Below are positions 9,439-17,981 of a stretch of 64,000 nucleotides of DNA, in pieces. The DNA is from Marinobacter gudaonensis (GTDB lineage: Bacteria > Pseudomonadota > Gammaproteobacteria > Pseudomonadales > Oleiphilaceae): the NCBI RefSeq assembly GCF_900115175.1, contig NZ_FOYV01000002.1, forward strand, positions 297,444 to 361,443. Direction: 5' to 3'. Each line of letters opens with the position of its first letter. Position 1 is the stretch's first letter. Position numbers and translations under genes: made by a program. The notes under the pieces are model-generated. The model did not search any database. It was not told the origin of the DNA and was given only the letters and a program-made list of their open reading frames with translations.

Positions 9439-10533
9439 CTAGTCGGGGTTTCTCGGTCCCTGAGAATCCCGTTCCGCATTGTGGCTCTGGGCCCCTTCGC
9501 TAAACTCACGGATAAAAATGCCCCAGAACGCCATGAACAGGGCTGCCACCAACGGGCCCATCACGAAGCCGTTTACGCCGAACATGACAATACCGCCGAG
9601 CGTTGACAGCAACACGATGTAATCAGGCAGCTTGGTGTCTCGGCCCACCAGAACCGGGCGCAAAAGGTTGTCCGCCAGCCCTATAACCACTACGCCAAAC
9701 GTGGTGAGGATGGCCGCCTCGAAAATATCGCCAATCGCCGCCAGATAGATGGCAGCCGGCACCCACACCAGGGCAGCGCCCACGGCCGGTAACAGGGACA
9801 CAATCGCCATGACAACGCCCCAGAGCAGGGCGCCGCTGATACCCAGTATCCAGAAGATCAACCCGCCAAGGGCGCCCTGGATGATGGCGATCAGCAGGTT
9901 GCCCTTCACGGTTGCCCGGGTGACCTCTGCAAACTTGGCGAACAGCAGCCTCTCTCGCTCGTCGCCCAGGGGCAGCGCCCGGATGATCAACTCCACCAGG
10001 GCACTGCCGTCCCGCAGCAGAAAGAACGCCAGGTAGACCATCAGCGCCAGTCCCAGGAAGAACTGGAAGGTGTTCTGGCCAAGGCCCAGCGCCTGCCTGG
10101 CCAGGAACTGACTGCCACCGACAAACAGATTGACCGCGCGATCCCGAAGCTCCGCGAAACTGATATCGAACTGGGCCAGAAATGCCTGGATGGCAGGAAA
10201 CGACTGGTTGACCCGGTCAATGTACTCGCCCGGGCGAATCTCGCCGCTCTGGATCTGCTGGTAAAGCGCAACGCCCTCCGCCACCAGGGAGGTAATCAGC
10301 ACCAGCACCGGAATAACTACGATCACCAAGCAGATAAACAGGGTAATCAAAGCATTCAGATTGGGGCGTTCGCCGAGCTTTCGCACCAGTAGCTGCTGCA
10401 CCGGATGGAAAATCAGGGCAATGGCGACCGCCCAGAAGATGGGCCCGAAAAACGGCTTCATCAGGAAGACAAACGCCAGGGAAACCCCCACCAGCAGGGC
10501 CAGAAAAGTCCGTGTTTCAAGTTTTGCGTACAT
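9439..10533 (-). CDS. AI-2E / PerM family transporter
   Basis: The 364-residue inner-membrane protein of the AI-2E family (Pfam AI-2E_transport; includes TqsA, PerM, YdiK) has about eight transmembrane segments and a central soluble region (about 90-150). The family motif region GALGGLIFWILGISGALLWGVVMAIVSLLPAVG is recognisable in parts, as is the C-terminal DNLLRPVLVG. Members export autoinducer-2 or exchange Na+/H+; the substrate cannot be told from sequence. It is a single gene with no obvious operon partner. Confidence 0.88.
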   Translation of the reverse strand: MYAKLETRTFLALLVGVSLAFVFLMKPFFGPIFWAVAIALIFHPVQQLLVRKLGERPNLNALITLFICLVIVVIPVLVLITSLVAEGVALYQQIQSGEIRPGEYIDRVNQSFPAIQAFLAQFDISFAELRDRAVNLFVGGSQFLARQALGLGQNTFQFFLGLALMVYLAFFLLRDGSALVELIIRALPLGDERERLLFAKFAEVTRATVKGNLLIAIIQGALGGLIFWILGISGALLWGVVMAIVSLLPAVGAALVWVPAAIYLAAIGDIFEAAILTTFGVVVIGLADNLLRPVLVGRDTKLPDYIVLLSTLGGIVMFGVNGFVMGPLVAALFMAFWGIFIREFSEGAQSHNAERDSQGPRNPD

Positions 10534-10686
10534 AGATCAGGTTGTTCCCCGAAAATGAATCCTGGATTTGGCGCCCGACGCGGTTCAGACCGGGCTGTCT
10601 GGCTAGCTAGCCTACCACGCTGCCATGGCCACTGTAGCCCTCTTCGGGTTATAGTGGTCGGTTATTGATCAGCCAACTGACAGGTC

Positions 10687-11037
10687 ATGTTATTGGATTT
10701 GGAAACCTTCACCGTTGAATCGGCACTTGAGGCTGCCACAGAACTGCGCCGGGTGCTCGCGGCCAGAACCCATCGGCGCAAAGTCCTCGGGCAGGAGGTG
10801 ATCGTGCCCGGACAGCTGGGCGAGGCCTTGCAACTGCCGCGGATTATCAACCGCTTGCAGAGCAAGCAGCAGCGCCAAAGGGAAGCCGGTCTGGAAGATT
10901 TCCAGGACCTGTGGCCAACGCTGTCACCCCAGACCCGGGAGCGGGTACTGACGGCCATCGGCTGGTACGATCCGAAGGAACTGGACTGGGACGACAAGCG
11001 TTCGAACCGGCGACCGGTGGTCGATCCGGACAGGTGA
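10687..11037 (+). CDS. Conserved-looking 116-residue protein of unknown function
   Basis: I do not recognise the family. The protein is soluble, largely helical and charged, with no signal peptide. The N-terminus (MLLDLETFTVESALEAATELRRVLAAR) suggests an amphipathic helix. The middle has many Arg/Gln residues and the tail is rich in Trp, Asp and Arg (GWYDPKELDWDDKRSNRR). Codon use looks like that of its neighbours, which supports a real gene. It is upstream of, and possibly independent of, the Cys-rich gene. Confidence 0.6.
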   Translation: MLLDLETFTVESALEAATELRRVLAARTHRRKVLGQEVIVPGQLGEALQLPRIINRLQSKQQRQREAGLEDFQDLWPTLSPQTRERVLTAIGWYDPKELDWDDKRSNRRPVVDPDR

Positions 11038-11062
11038 ACCGTATTTAACCGTCGTTCCGACT

Positions 11063-11090
11063 TTGAAATGTCATACTTGACCCATATGTT
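11063..11090 (+). promoter_or_regulatory. Putative sigma-70 promoter for the Cys-rich small gene
   Basis: TTGAAA (11063-11068) and TATGTT (11085-11090) are separated by 16 bp, about 22 bases upstream of the start codon, with AGGAGG as the ribosome binding site. Confidence 0.4.
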
Positions 11091-11112
11091 GGCATTAAGC
11101 AGGAGGTTATCT

Positions 11113-11361
11113 ATGACTCAACATCAACACTACACAGCACTTCTGGCTGAAGGTAGCGCCGTTCCCACTTTGCTCTGCGGCCATTGCCACTCTATTCTCT
11201 CCCGGGCCCGTATTTTCCGGAACGAGGGCAACCAGCACCAGGACATCAAGTGCCGGACCATCGGCCTGTGCTCGGCCGACGATTGTGGCGCGGTGAATTG
11301 CTGCGATCAGGCTCTGGCTCGCGTCGACAACCCCGAGCGTCTGTTCGGCATCGCATCCTGA
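11113..11361 (+). CDS. Small cysteine-rich protein, probably metal-binding
   Basis: The 82-residue soluble protein starts at an ATG with a strong AGGAGG site just upstream. It has seven cysteines: a CGHC knuckle (Cys22, Cys25), then Cys47, Cys53, Cys58, Cys63 and Cys64 (CSADDC, NCC). Neighbouring histidines (24, 26, 42) could also bind metal. The spacing suggests a zinc or iron-sulfur site, but I do not recognise the family. It has its own promoter-like sequence and no operon partner. Confidence 0.65.
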   Translation: MTQHQHYTALLAEGSAVPTLLCGHCHSILSRARIFRNEGNQHQDIKCRTIGLCSADDCGAVNCCDQALARVDNPERLFGIAS

Positions 11362-11505
11362 CACACAGACAACGCTCTGTTACGCAACTCAAACACAGTA
11401 ACGTTCCATCTGATTTATCCTGATATTCGACGATTGTAGTAGGGCCAAAACACCAGCCGGGAAGCCCGACAATCACGCATTCAATCAGTCAGGACAGTCG
11501 ATGGC

Positions 11506-12405
11506 ATGCGTATTCTGAGAACCGATGAAGCCCGCTTCGCCGACCTTCCGGATTACCCTTTCGCTCCTCACCACCTCAACGTAGCGCCCGGCCTCCGGAT
11601 GCACTATGTTGACGAGGGGCCACGCGACGGCTCACCGGTGGTCATGCTTCACGGAGAGCCCTCCTGGTCGTACCTGTACCGATACATGATTCCACCCGTT
11701 GCCAGTGCCGGACACCGGGTGTTGGCACCCGACCTGATCGGCTTCGGCAAGTCCGACAAACCCGCCTCGGTGGAAGACTACAGTTACAGTCGACACCTGG
11801 CCTGGCTGGCGAGCTGGGTGGAACGGCTTGACCTGAGCAACATCACACTGGTCTGCCAGAACTGGGGCTCGCTCCTGGGCCTGCGACTCGCCGCCGAGCA
11901 CCCTCAGCGCTTCAGCCGTATCATCGTGGGCAACGGCATGCTGCCCACCGGCGATACGCCGGTGCCGACCGTGTTTTCCGTATGGAAGGCGTTTGCCAGC
12001 CATAGCCCCTGGTTCCCGGTTGGTCGCATTGTCCAGTTAGGCACTGACCGAACCCTGAGCAAGGCCGAACTCGCCGCCTACGAGGCGCCATTCCCGTCGT
12101 CGGAATTCAAGGCCGGCGCCCGGGCGTTCCCGACACTGGTGCCGACCGAACCTGGCTCACCAGACAGCCTGGCCAATCAGGCGGCCTGGCGGGTACTCGA
12201 GAAGTGGAAAAAGCCCTTCATAACCTGTTTCAGCAACGGCGACCCGATCACCCGGGGTGGCGAGAGAACCATGCAACGCCGCATTCCCGGCGCCCATGGC
12301 CAGCCCCACATTACCCTCCGCGGCGGCCATTTCCTTCAGGAGGATTCTCCGGAGGACTTCGCCCGGATCGTCATCGATGCTCTGAGGTCGGAACTGGCCG
12401 CCTGA
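11506..12405 (+). CDS. Haloalkane dehalogenase-like alpha/beta hydrolase with Asn at the nucleophile position
   Basis: The 299-residue protein most resembles subfamily I haloalkane dehalogenases (DhlA type): HGEPSWSYLYR at the oxyanion loop, DLIGFGKSDKP, an FSNGDPITRGG acid region, and GGHFLQED with the catalytic histidine. In that family the nucleophile is Asp in QDWG; here the motif is CQNWGSLLG with Asn119 (codon AAC). The halide-stabilising Trp next to it is kept. As encoded the enzyme may be inactive, may need deamidation, or may do another reaction. It could be another alpha/beta hydrolase, but the remaining motifs fit dehalogenases best. Confidence 0.82.
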   Translation: MRILRTDEARFADLPDYPFAPHHLNVAPGLRMHYVDEGPRDGSPVVMLHGEPSWSYLYRYMIPPVASAGHRVLAPDLIGFGKSDKPASVEDYSYSRHLAWLASWVERLDLSNITLVCQNWGSLLGLRLAAEHPQRFSRIIVGNGMLPTGDTPVPTVFSVWKAFASHSPWFPVGRIVQLGTDRTLSKAELAAYEAPFPSSEFKAGARAFPTLVPTEPGSPDSLANQAAWRVLEKWKKPFITCFSNGDPITRGGERTMQRRIPGAHGQPHITLRGGHFLQEDSPEDFARIVIDALRSELAA

Positions 12406-12427
12406 GGCAGGGCCTTATCCGAACACC

Positions 12428-13216
12428 TTACCCGAACACCGTCACCGTCTGGCGACTGAGCGCGACCAGCTCGCCACGTGCCGTCCAGATACCGGCCTGG
12501 GTATGTCCATAGCCCGCCCCGGCCTGGTCAATCGACGCTTTATACAGCAGCCAGTCGCCCGGTTCGATGACAGGCCGAGGGTGCAGGATGTCCAGCGCCC
12601 AGCTCAACGAGCTGGCGCTGACCGGTGTACCAAAGTGCGGTAACAGCGCTGGCGGCCAGGCATCGACAAGCGCAACGATGTGAGCATCGGTAAATGTCCG
12701 GGGAGGCGTCCGGAACTGCATCCAGCCGCCCATCTCCCGACCGCCTTTGCCACTGAAGGGAAAGTGACCAAACGCCCAGCGCATCTCGATGTGCTGAACA
12801 AAATCGGGCGTGACACCCGGGATATGATCAAGGCTCGGGCACCGGTCTACCGGGGAGGCATCCGGCGCGGGAAGTGGCTCCAGCTGCACCTTTGATTCCC
12901 GGTCACCACCAAAGCTTGCCAGGCAAACCAGCCGCGGCTCGCCGTTCTGAATGATCTGTCCCTGCACCTGGCTGACCGCCCGCCCCTCACGCAAAATGTC
13001 TGTTTCGAGGCTCGCAGGCACCCCGGGCTCCACCGGCCCAACGAAGGAAACCTGCATGGATCGCATGGCACGATCCTTCGGTACCCTGTGCGCCATACGC
13101 TCAAACACCAGCGCCGCCGTAAGACCACCAAACGTCGCTCGCCCCTGGGACCAGCTTTTGGGTATGGCCAGTGGCTGGCCGCTGTCGGCAGCCTGTAACA
13201 ACTCATCAAAGGTCAT
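12428..13216 (-). CDS. Acyl-CoA thioesterase family protein (double hotdog)
   Basis: The 262-residue protein is of the TesB-like / 4HBT_3 thioesterase type, predicted to hydrolyse acyl-CoA esters. The N-terminal hotdog includes SQGRATFGGLTAALVFERM and the FVGPVEPG turn. The C-terminal hotdog includes FSGKGGREMGGWMQFRTPP and the ALDILHPRPVIEPGDWLLYKAS strand-helix region. The chain is shorter than E. coli TesB (about 286). It is convergent with the dehalogenase-like gene with a 22-bp gap. The substrate is unknown. Confidence 0.85.
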   Translation of the reverse strand: MTFDELLQAADSGQPLAIPKSWSQGRATFGGLTAALVFERMAHRVPKDRAMRSMQVSFVGPVEPGVPASLETDILREGRAVSQVQGQIIQNGEPRLVCLASFGGDRESKVQLEPLPAPDASPVDRCPSLDHIPGVTPDFVQHIEMRWAFGHFPFSGKGGREMGGWMQFRTPPRTFTDAHIVALVDAWPPALLPHFGTPVSASSLSWALDILHPRPVIEPGDWLLYKASIDQAGAGYGHTQAGIWTARGELVALSRQTVTVFG

Positions 13217-13371
13217 CGCGGGTTTCCTGTTAGCAACCTATCGGGACAAGGGCCAAGATTGCCCAATATCCGGTGACAACGCAATGGCGCATCCCCGGCA
13301 ACTACCTACGCAGCGGTATGGGTTTTTCATACAAAAAGCTGGACAAAACCGCTATACTTCGCCCACATCAT

Positions 13372-13394
13372 GCATGGCCATTGCACGGCCATGC
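13372..13394. repeat. Perfect inverted repeat in the DEAD-box helicase leader
   Basis: GCATGGCC (13372-13379) and GGCCATGC (13387-13394) form an 8-bp stem with a 7-base loop, between a TATACT -10-like box (13353-13358, no convincing -35) and the start codon at 13422. It would fold in the 5' untranslated RNA, or it could serve as a DNA operator. Confidence 0.5.
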
Positions 13395-13421
13395 TCTACC
13401 TCCCGAATTCCGAGTAAATCC

Positions 13422-14939
13422 ATGTCTGAATTGACCTTTGCCGAACTGGGGCTTGATCCGGCCGTACTTGATGCCGTCTCCGCCGTTGGCTATGAAACCC
13501 CGTCTCCGATCCAGGCGCAGTCCATCCCTGCACTGCTGGCGGGCAATCATCTGCTGGGCGTTGCCCAGACCGGCACCGGCAAAACTGCCGCGTTCGCCCT
13601 GCCCCTGCTCAGCCGGATCGACGCCTCCATCGCCGAACCCCAGATTCTGGTGCTGGCACCGACCCGGGAACTGGCCATCCAGGTGGCCGAAGCCTTCACC
13701 ACCTACGCCAGCCGGTTCCGCAATTTCCACGTACTGCCTATCTACGGTGGCCAGGACTTTTATCCCCAGATCAAGGGGCTGCGCCGCGGTGCCCAGGTGA
13801 TTGTGGGCACACCTGGCCGGATGCTGGATCATCTGCGCAAAGGCACGTTGAAGCTGGACAACCTGAAAGCACTGGTCCTGGACGAAGCAGATGAAATGCT
13901 GCGAATGGGCTTTATTGACGACGTCGAAGCAATTCTTGCCAAGACGCCGGAGAACTGCCAGCGCGCTCTGTTCTCAGCGACCATGCCGCCGCAAATCAAG
14001 AAGGTGGCCCAGACTTACCTGAAGAACGCCACCGAAGTGCGGATCGAGAGCGAAACCCGCACGGTCGAGCGTATTGCCCAGTTCGTGCTGCCGGTCTACG
14101 CCGAGCGCAAGCTCGACGCCCTGACCCGCATCCTGGAAGTGGAGCCGTTCGACGCCTCGATCATCTTCGTGCGTACTAAAGCGGAAACCACCCTGCTGGC
14201 CGAGAAGCTTTCCGCTCGCGGCCATGCTGTGGCTCCCCTGAATGGCGACCTGAACCAGCGCCAGCGGGAACAGACGGTGGAGGACCTCAAGCGCAGCAAG
14301 AAAGACATTATCGTGGCAACCGACGTGGCGGCCCGCGGCCTGGACGTGCCGCGCATTACCCACGTGATCAACTACGATGTGCCTTACGACACCGAAGCCT
14401 ACATCCACCGGGTTGGCCGCACCGGCCGCGCCGGTCGCGACGGCAAGGCCATTCTGCTGGTTACGCCCAGGGAGCGGAGCTGGCTGCGCACCCTTGAGCG
14501 CGCCACTAACTCGCCGATGCAGGCATATCAGTTGCCCTCGCCGGTGGAACTGAAGAAAATGCGCGAGCAGCAGTTTGAAACCCAGCTGCTGGCGTTCGCT
14601 GAGGACAAGAAGCTGGCCAAAACCATGGCCCTGCTTGACGAAATTGCTGAGCGCAATGAAATGGATATGGCCATGGTGGCCGGCGCCCTCGCCTGCTGGA
14701 TGGAAGCCGCCCAGCCCGGCTCACTGCCATTGGAGCAGCCAGATGCACTGCCGGTGGTCTCCGCCACTCCGCCGCCCCGTCGCGATCGCAAGGGTGGTCG
14801 CCCAGGCGAGCATCGCAAGGGGCCCAAGGGTGGCTTCAAGAAAGGTCGCGGCGGCCCCGGAGCCAAGGGTAAAGCGCCCGGCAAGGGCGGTAAGCCCTCG
14901 GGGGCGCGCCCGCCGCGTCACGCCGACGCCAAGCGCTGA
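13422..14939 (+). CDS. DEAD-box ATP-dependent RNA helicase (DeaD/CsdA-like)
   Basis: The 505-residue cytoplasmic RNA helicase shows a Q motif region (about 6-33), Walker A AQTGTGKT (48-55), PTREL, GG, TPGR, DEAD (154-157), SAT, and the C-terminal RecA motifs ATDVAARGLD and HRVGRTGRAGR. After the helicase core, about 75 residues resemble the DeaD linker, followed by a Gly/Lys/Arg/Pro-rich tail in place of the usual RNA-binding domain of DeaD (about 630 residues). It likely acts in ribosome assembly, RNA decay or cold adaptation. The ATG chosen follows a plausible leader; upstream in-frame codons lack a site. The last 22 bp overlap folA on the other strand. Confidence 0.93.
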   Translation: MSELTFAELGLDPAVLDAVSAVGYETPSPIQAQSIPALLAGNHLLGVAQTGTGKTAAFALPLLSRIDASIAEPQILVLAPTRELAIQVAEAFTTYASRFRNFHVLPIYGGQDFYPQIKGLRRGAQVIVGTPGRMLDHLRKGTLKLDNLKALVLDEADEMLRMGFIDDVEAILAKTPENCQRALFSATMPPQIKKVAQTYLKNATEVRIESETRTVERIAQFVLPVYAERKLDALTRILEVEPFDASIIFVRTKAETTLLAEKLSARGHAVAPLNGDLNQRQREQTVEDLKRSKKDIIVATDVAARGLDVPRITHVINYDVPYDTEAYIHRVGRTGRAGRDGKAILLVTPRERSWLRTLERATNSPMQAYQLPSPVELKKMREQQFETQLLAFAEDKKLAKTMALLDEIAERNEMDMAMVAGALACWMEAAQPGSLPLEQPDALPVVSATPPPRRDRKGGRPGEHRKGPKGGFKKGRGGPGAKGKAPGKGGKPSGARPPRHADAKR

Positions 14940-15433
14940 TAGACCACGAAACTGTAGTCGTAAGGATTGTTGTCGGACGCGGAGAAATCCTCCCGTCCGA
15001 TTTCTTCCCACTCATCCCAGTTCACCTCCGGAAAGAACGCATCCCCATCCACCTCGGCGTGCACCTGGGTGATGTACATGCGGTCCACCATCGGCAGTGC
15101 CTCGGCGTATATCTGTCCGCCGCCGATGATCATCACCTCGTCACCACCTTCAAGCTCGGCCTGGGCCTCAGCCTTCACCAGCGCTTCGGGTAACGACGTG
15201 GCAGCCACCGTGCCCGTTGGCGCAACCCAGGCTTCGTTTCTCGAAATCACCACGTTCATCCTGCCCGGCAGCGGCCGACCGATGGAATCCCAGGTTTTCC
15301 GGCCCATGATGATGGGTTTGCCCATGGTGGCCTGCTTGAAGTAGCGGAGGTCGCCCGGCAGGTACCAGGGCAGTTTGTTATTGCGGCCGATGACCCGGTT
15401 GCGGGACATGGCAACGATCAATGCCTTTCTCAT
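14918..15433 (-). CDS. folA: Dihydrofolate reductase
   Basis: Reduces dihydrofolate to tetrahydrofolate with NADPH, replenishing the cofactor consumed by ThyA encoded just upstream. The 171 residues carry the family landmarks AMSRNRVIGRNNKLPWYLPGDLRYFK, IMGRKTWDSIGRPLPGR and MIIGGGQIYAEAL. It is slightly longer than E. coli FolA (159). It is the last gene of a leftward lgt-thyA-folA group, 21 bp after thyA, and overlaps the end of the helicase gene tail to tail by 22 bp. Confidence 0.97.
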   Translation of the reverse strand: MRKALIVAMSRNRVIGRNNKLPWYLPGDLRYFKQATMGKPIIMGRKTWDSIGRPLPGRMNVVISRNEAWVAPTGTVAATSLPEALVKAEAQAELEGGDEVMIIGGGQIYAEALPMVDRMYITQVHAEVDGDAFFPEVNWDEWEEIGREDFSASDNNPYDYSFVVYQRLASA

Positions 15434-15454
15434 GTGCTCGCCTGTCTCGATCGG

Positions 15455-16294
15455 TCAGATGGCAATGGGCGCCTTGATGCCCGGATACGGGTCGTAGCCC
15501 TCGAACTCGAAGTCCTCCAGCTCGTACTCGAAGATGCTTGCCGGCCGGCGCTTGATCACCAGCGTCGGCAGAGGTCGGGGCTCGCGCTTCAGTTGCTCGA
15601 AGACGATGTCCTCGGTCAGGTGGTTCTGGTAAAGATGGCAGTCACCAAAGGTGTGGACAAACTCGCCCACGTCCAGGTCGCACTGCTGGGCAATCATGTG
15701 GGTAAGCAGCGCATAGGAAGCGATGTTGAAGGGCACCCCCAGGAAGAGATCCGCACTGCGCTGATACAACTGACAGGACAGCTTGCCATCAGCCACGTAG
15801 AACTGGAACAGGCAATGGCAGGGGGCCAGCGCCATCCGGCCCTGGCGGACATTATCCTGGGGGCCGATGGATTCGTCCGGCAGCTCCGCCGGATTCCAGG
15901 CCGAGACAATCAGACGCCGCGAATTGGGCTTGGTGCGAATCTGCTCGATCACCTCGCTGATCTGATCCACCACCTCGCCGTTCGGGCACTGCCAGCTGCG
16001 CCACTGCTTGCCGTAGATGGGGCCGAGGTCGCCATTCTCCAGCGCCCATTCGTTCCAGATGGACACTTTGCGTTCCTGCAGCCAGGTATTGTCAGTGGAC
16101 CCACGGAGGAACCACAGCAGTTCGTAGATGATGCTGCGCAGATGGACCTTCTTGGTGGTCACCAGGGGGAAACCGTCCTGCAGGTTGAAGCGGATCTGGC
16201 GGCCGAACACAGATCGGGTTCCGACACCGGTGCGATCCCCCTTGTCAAACCCGTTGTCAACAACGTCCCGCATCAGGTCGAGGTAGGCTTTCAT
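15455..16294 (-). CDS. thyA: Thymidylate synthase
   Basis: Methylates dUMP to dTMP using methylene-tetrahydrofolate. The 279-residue protein has the catalytic Cys159 in [17 protein letters not shown] near the N-terminus, [12 protein letters not shown], and the C-terminal [13 protein letters not shown]. Compared with E. coli ThyA (264), about 14 extra residues sit just before the catalytic motif ([15 protein letters not shown]). The start codon shares one base with the lgt stop (TGATG), which indicates coupling. Confidence 0.97.
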   Translation of the reverse strand: MKAYLDLMRDVVDNGFDKGDRTGVGTRSVFGRQIRFNLQDGFPLVTTKKVHLRSIIYELLWFLRGSTDNTWLQERKVSIWNEWALENGDLGPIYGKQWRSWQCPNGEVVDQISEVIEQIRTKPNSRRLIVSAWNPAELPDESIGPQDNVRQGRMALAPCHCLFQFYVADGKLSCQLYQRSADLFLGVPFNIASYALLTHMIAQQCDLDVGEFVHTFGDCHLYQNHLTEDIVFEQLKREPRPLPTLVIKRRPASIFEYELEDFEFEGYDPYPGIKAPIAI

Positions 16295-17082
16295 CAGGCT
16301 TGTCTCCGGTAAGCAATGAACATCAGGGCGGCGCCAGCGATAATCATGGGCGCGGACAACACCTGCCCCATGGTCAGCCAGTCAAAGGCGAGGTAGCCCA
16401 GTTGCGGATCTGGCTGGCGCACGAACTCCACCAGGAACCGGAACACCCCATAACAGATCAGGAACAGCCCCGAGACTGCCATTGTCGGGCGTTGACGGGA
16501 CGAGAACCACCACAGAATCAGGAACAGAGCCACGCCTTCAAGCGCAAACTGGTAGAGCTGGGAAGGATGACGTGCCAGGGAATCCGGCGCCGTTCGAAAC
16601 ACCATCCCCCAGGCCACATCCGTGGGTTTGCCCCACAACTCACCATTGATAAAGTTGCCAATACGCCCCGCGCCGAGGCCCACAGGGACCAGGGGAGCGA
16701 CAAAGTCGGCGAGACGCCAGAAACCACAGCCCACCTTGCGACCGTACCACCACATGGCAAACATGACGCCCAGCAGCCCGCCGTGGAAGGACATACCGCC
16801 CTCCCACACCCGGAACAGCCAGAGCGGATCGGCCAGGAAGGCGTCAAAGTTGTAGAACAGCACGTAACCGAAACGCCCCCCAAGGATAACGCCAAGGGCC
16901 AGATAGAACAGCAGATCGCCCATCTGTTCCTCGTTGATCGGAGACCAGGGCTTGCGGGTGCGCAGGCGTCCCAACCACCAGCCTGCGACAAACCCGACCA
17001 GGTACGTCAAACCGTACCAGTGTATTTTCAGTGGGCCGATGGCGATGGCCACCGGATCTATCTGGGGGTGCTGCAGCATCAA
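16294..17082 (-). CDS. lgt: Phosphatidylglycerol--prolipoprotein diacylglyceryl transferase
   Basis: Inner-membrane enzyme that transfers diacylglycerol from phosphatidylglycerol to the lipobox cysteine of prolipoproteins. The 262 residues contain about seven transmembrane segments and the signature [12 protein letters not shown], the [11 protein letters not shown] loop, and the [12 protein letters not shown] opening. The Lgt-ThyA-FolA order is typical of pseudomonads. The TauE gene ends 7 bp upstream of its stop-side neighbour on the same strand, so a longer operon is possible. Confidence 0.97.
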   Translation of the reverse strand: MMLQHPQIDPVAIAIGPLKIHWYGLTYLVGFVAGWWLGRLRTRKPWSPINEEQMGDLLFYLALGVILGGRFGYVLFYNFDAFLADPLWLFRVWEGGMSFHGGLLGVMFAMWWYGRKVGCGFWRLADFVAPLVPVGLGAGRIGNFINGELWGKPTDVAWGMVFRTAPDSLARHPSQLYQFALEGVALFLILWWFSSRQRPTMAVSGLFLICYGVFRFLVEFVRQPDPQLGYLAFDWLTMGQVLSAPMIIAGAALMFIAYRRQA

Positions 17083-17089
17083 CTACCTC

Positions 17090-17887
17090 TCAGCTCAAAA
17101 GAAAACGGAGTCCCACCAGCAGAAGCATGATGGAGAAAATTCGCTTCAGGCGATTGGCGTTCAATCGGTGCGCCAGGTTGGCGCCAACACGGGCGAAGAA
17201 TACGCTGGTGAGAATCACGCCAACCAGGGCGGGCAAATAGATGAAACCGACGCTAAATCCCGGCAATGCCGGATTCTGCCAACCGGTCCAGACGTTTCCG
17301 AGTGTACCCGCAATGGCGATGGGCAAGCCGCAAGCCGCAGAGGTGCCAACCGCCTGCTGCATCGTCACATTCCGCCACACGAGATAGGGCACAGTCAGCG
17401 TACCGCCACCAACGCCAAAGATTGCGGAGGCCCAGCCAATACCCCCGCCGGCTACGGTCAGCCCTCGCGAACCCGGCAAACCTCGATCCGACTTCGGGTC
17501 CACCTGAAAAAACATCTTGAGACTCATGACAATCACGAAAACACCGATGGTGAGCTCAAGAGCGCGGCCACTCAGCAGCGACGCAGTCCATGCCCCGACC
17601 AGCGCACCCACCACGATGCCAATCACCATGGGCCGGAACAGCTCCCACCGAACGGCTCCATGGATATGATGAGACCGGATGGAGCTGACCGACGTGAACA
17701 TAATGGTTGCCAGGGAGGTACCAACGGCAAGATGGGGCGTGATATCCGGATCCATGCCCTGCAAGTCAAAACTGAAGATCAAAACCGGCACAATGATCAG
17801 ACCGCCGCCAATGCCGAACAGGCCGGCCAGAGTGCCCGCGAAGGCGCCGAGGGCGAGGTACGATGCAAGAACGAACAAAACAGTCAT
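17090..17887 (-). CDS. TauE/SafE-family (sulfite exporter-like) permease
   Basis: The 265-residue membrane protein starts at the ATG at 17887, giving MTVLFVLASYLALGAFAGTLAGLFGIGGG. It has about eight transmembrane segments and the duplicated family motif GxGGGxLxVP (GIGGGLIIVP and GVGGGTLTVP). The family exports sulfite, sulfoacetate or related organic anions; the substrate here is unknown. A longer reading frame to 17983 would overlap the divergent NRDE gene and lacks support. It lies 7 bp before lgt on the same strand. Confidence 0.9.
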   Translation of the reverse strand: MTVLFVLASYLALGAFAGTLAGLFGIGGGLIIVPVLIFSFDLQGMDPDITPHLAVGTSLATIMFTSVSSIRSHHIHGAVRWELFRPMVIGIVVGALVGAWTASLLSGRALELTIGVFVIVMSLKMFFQVDPKSDRGLPGSRGLTVAGGGIGWASAIFGVGGGTLTVPYLVWRNVTMQQAVGTSAACGLPIAIAGTLGNVWTGWQNPALPGFSVGFIYLPALVGVILTSVFFARVGANLAHRLNANRLKRIFSIMLLLVGLRFLLS

Positions 17888-17981
17888 GGACAGGGGGCAC
17901 CCGGAAAAACCAAGGCTGGTATGATACACAGCGCAAGGGTCAACTTCATTACCATTAACTGTGGGAGCGACATCCGCCACC

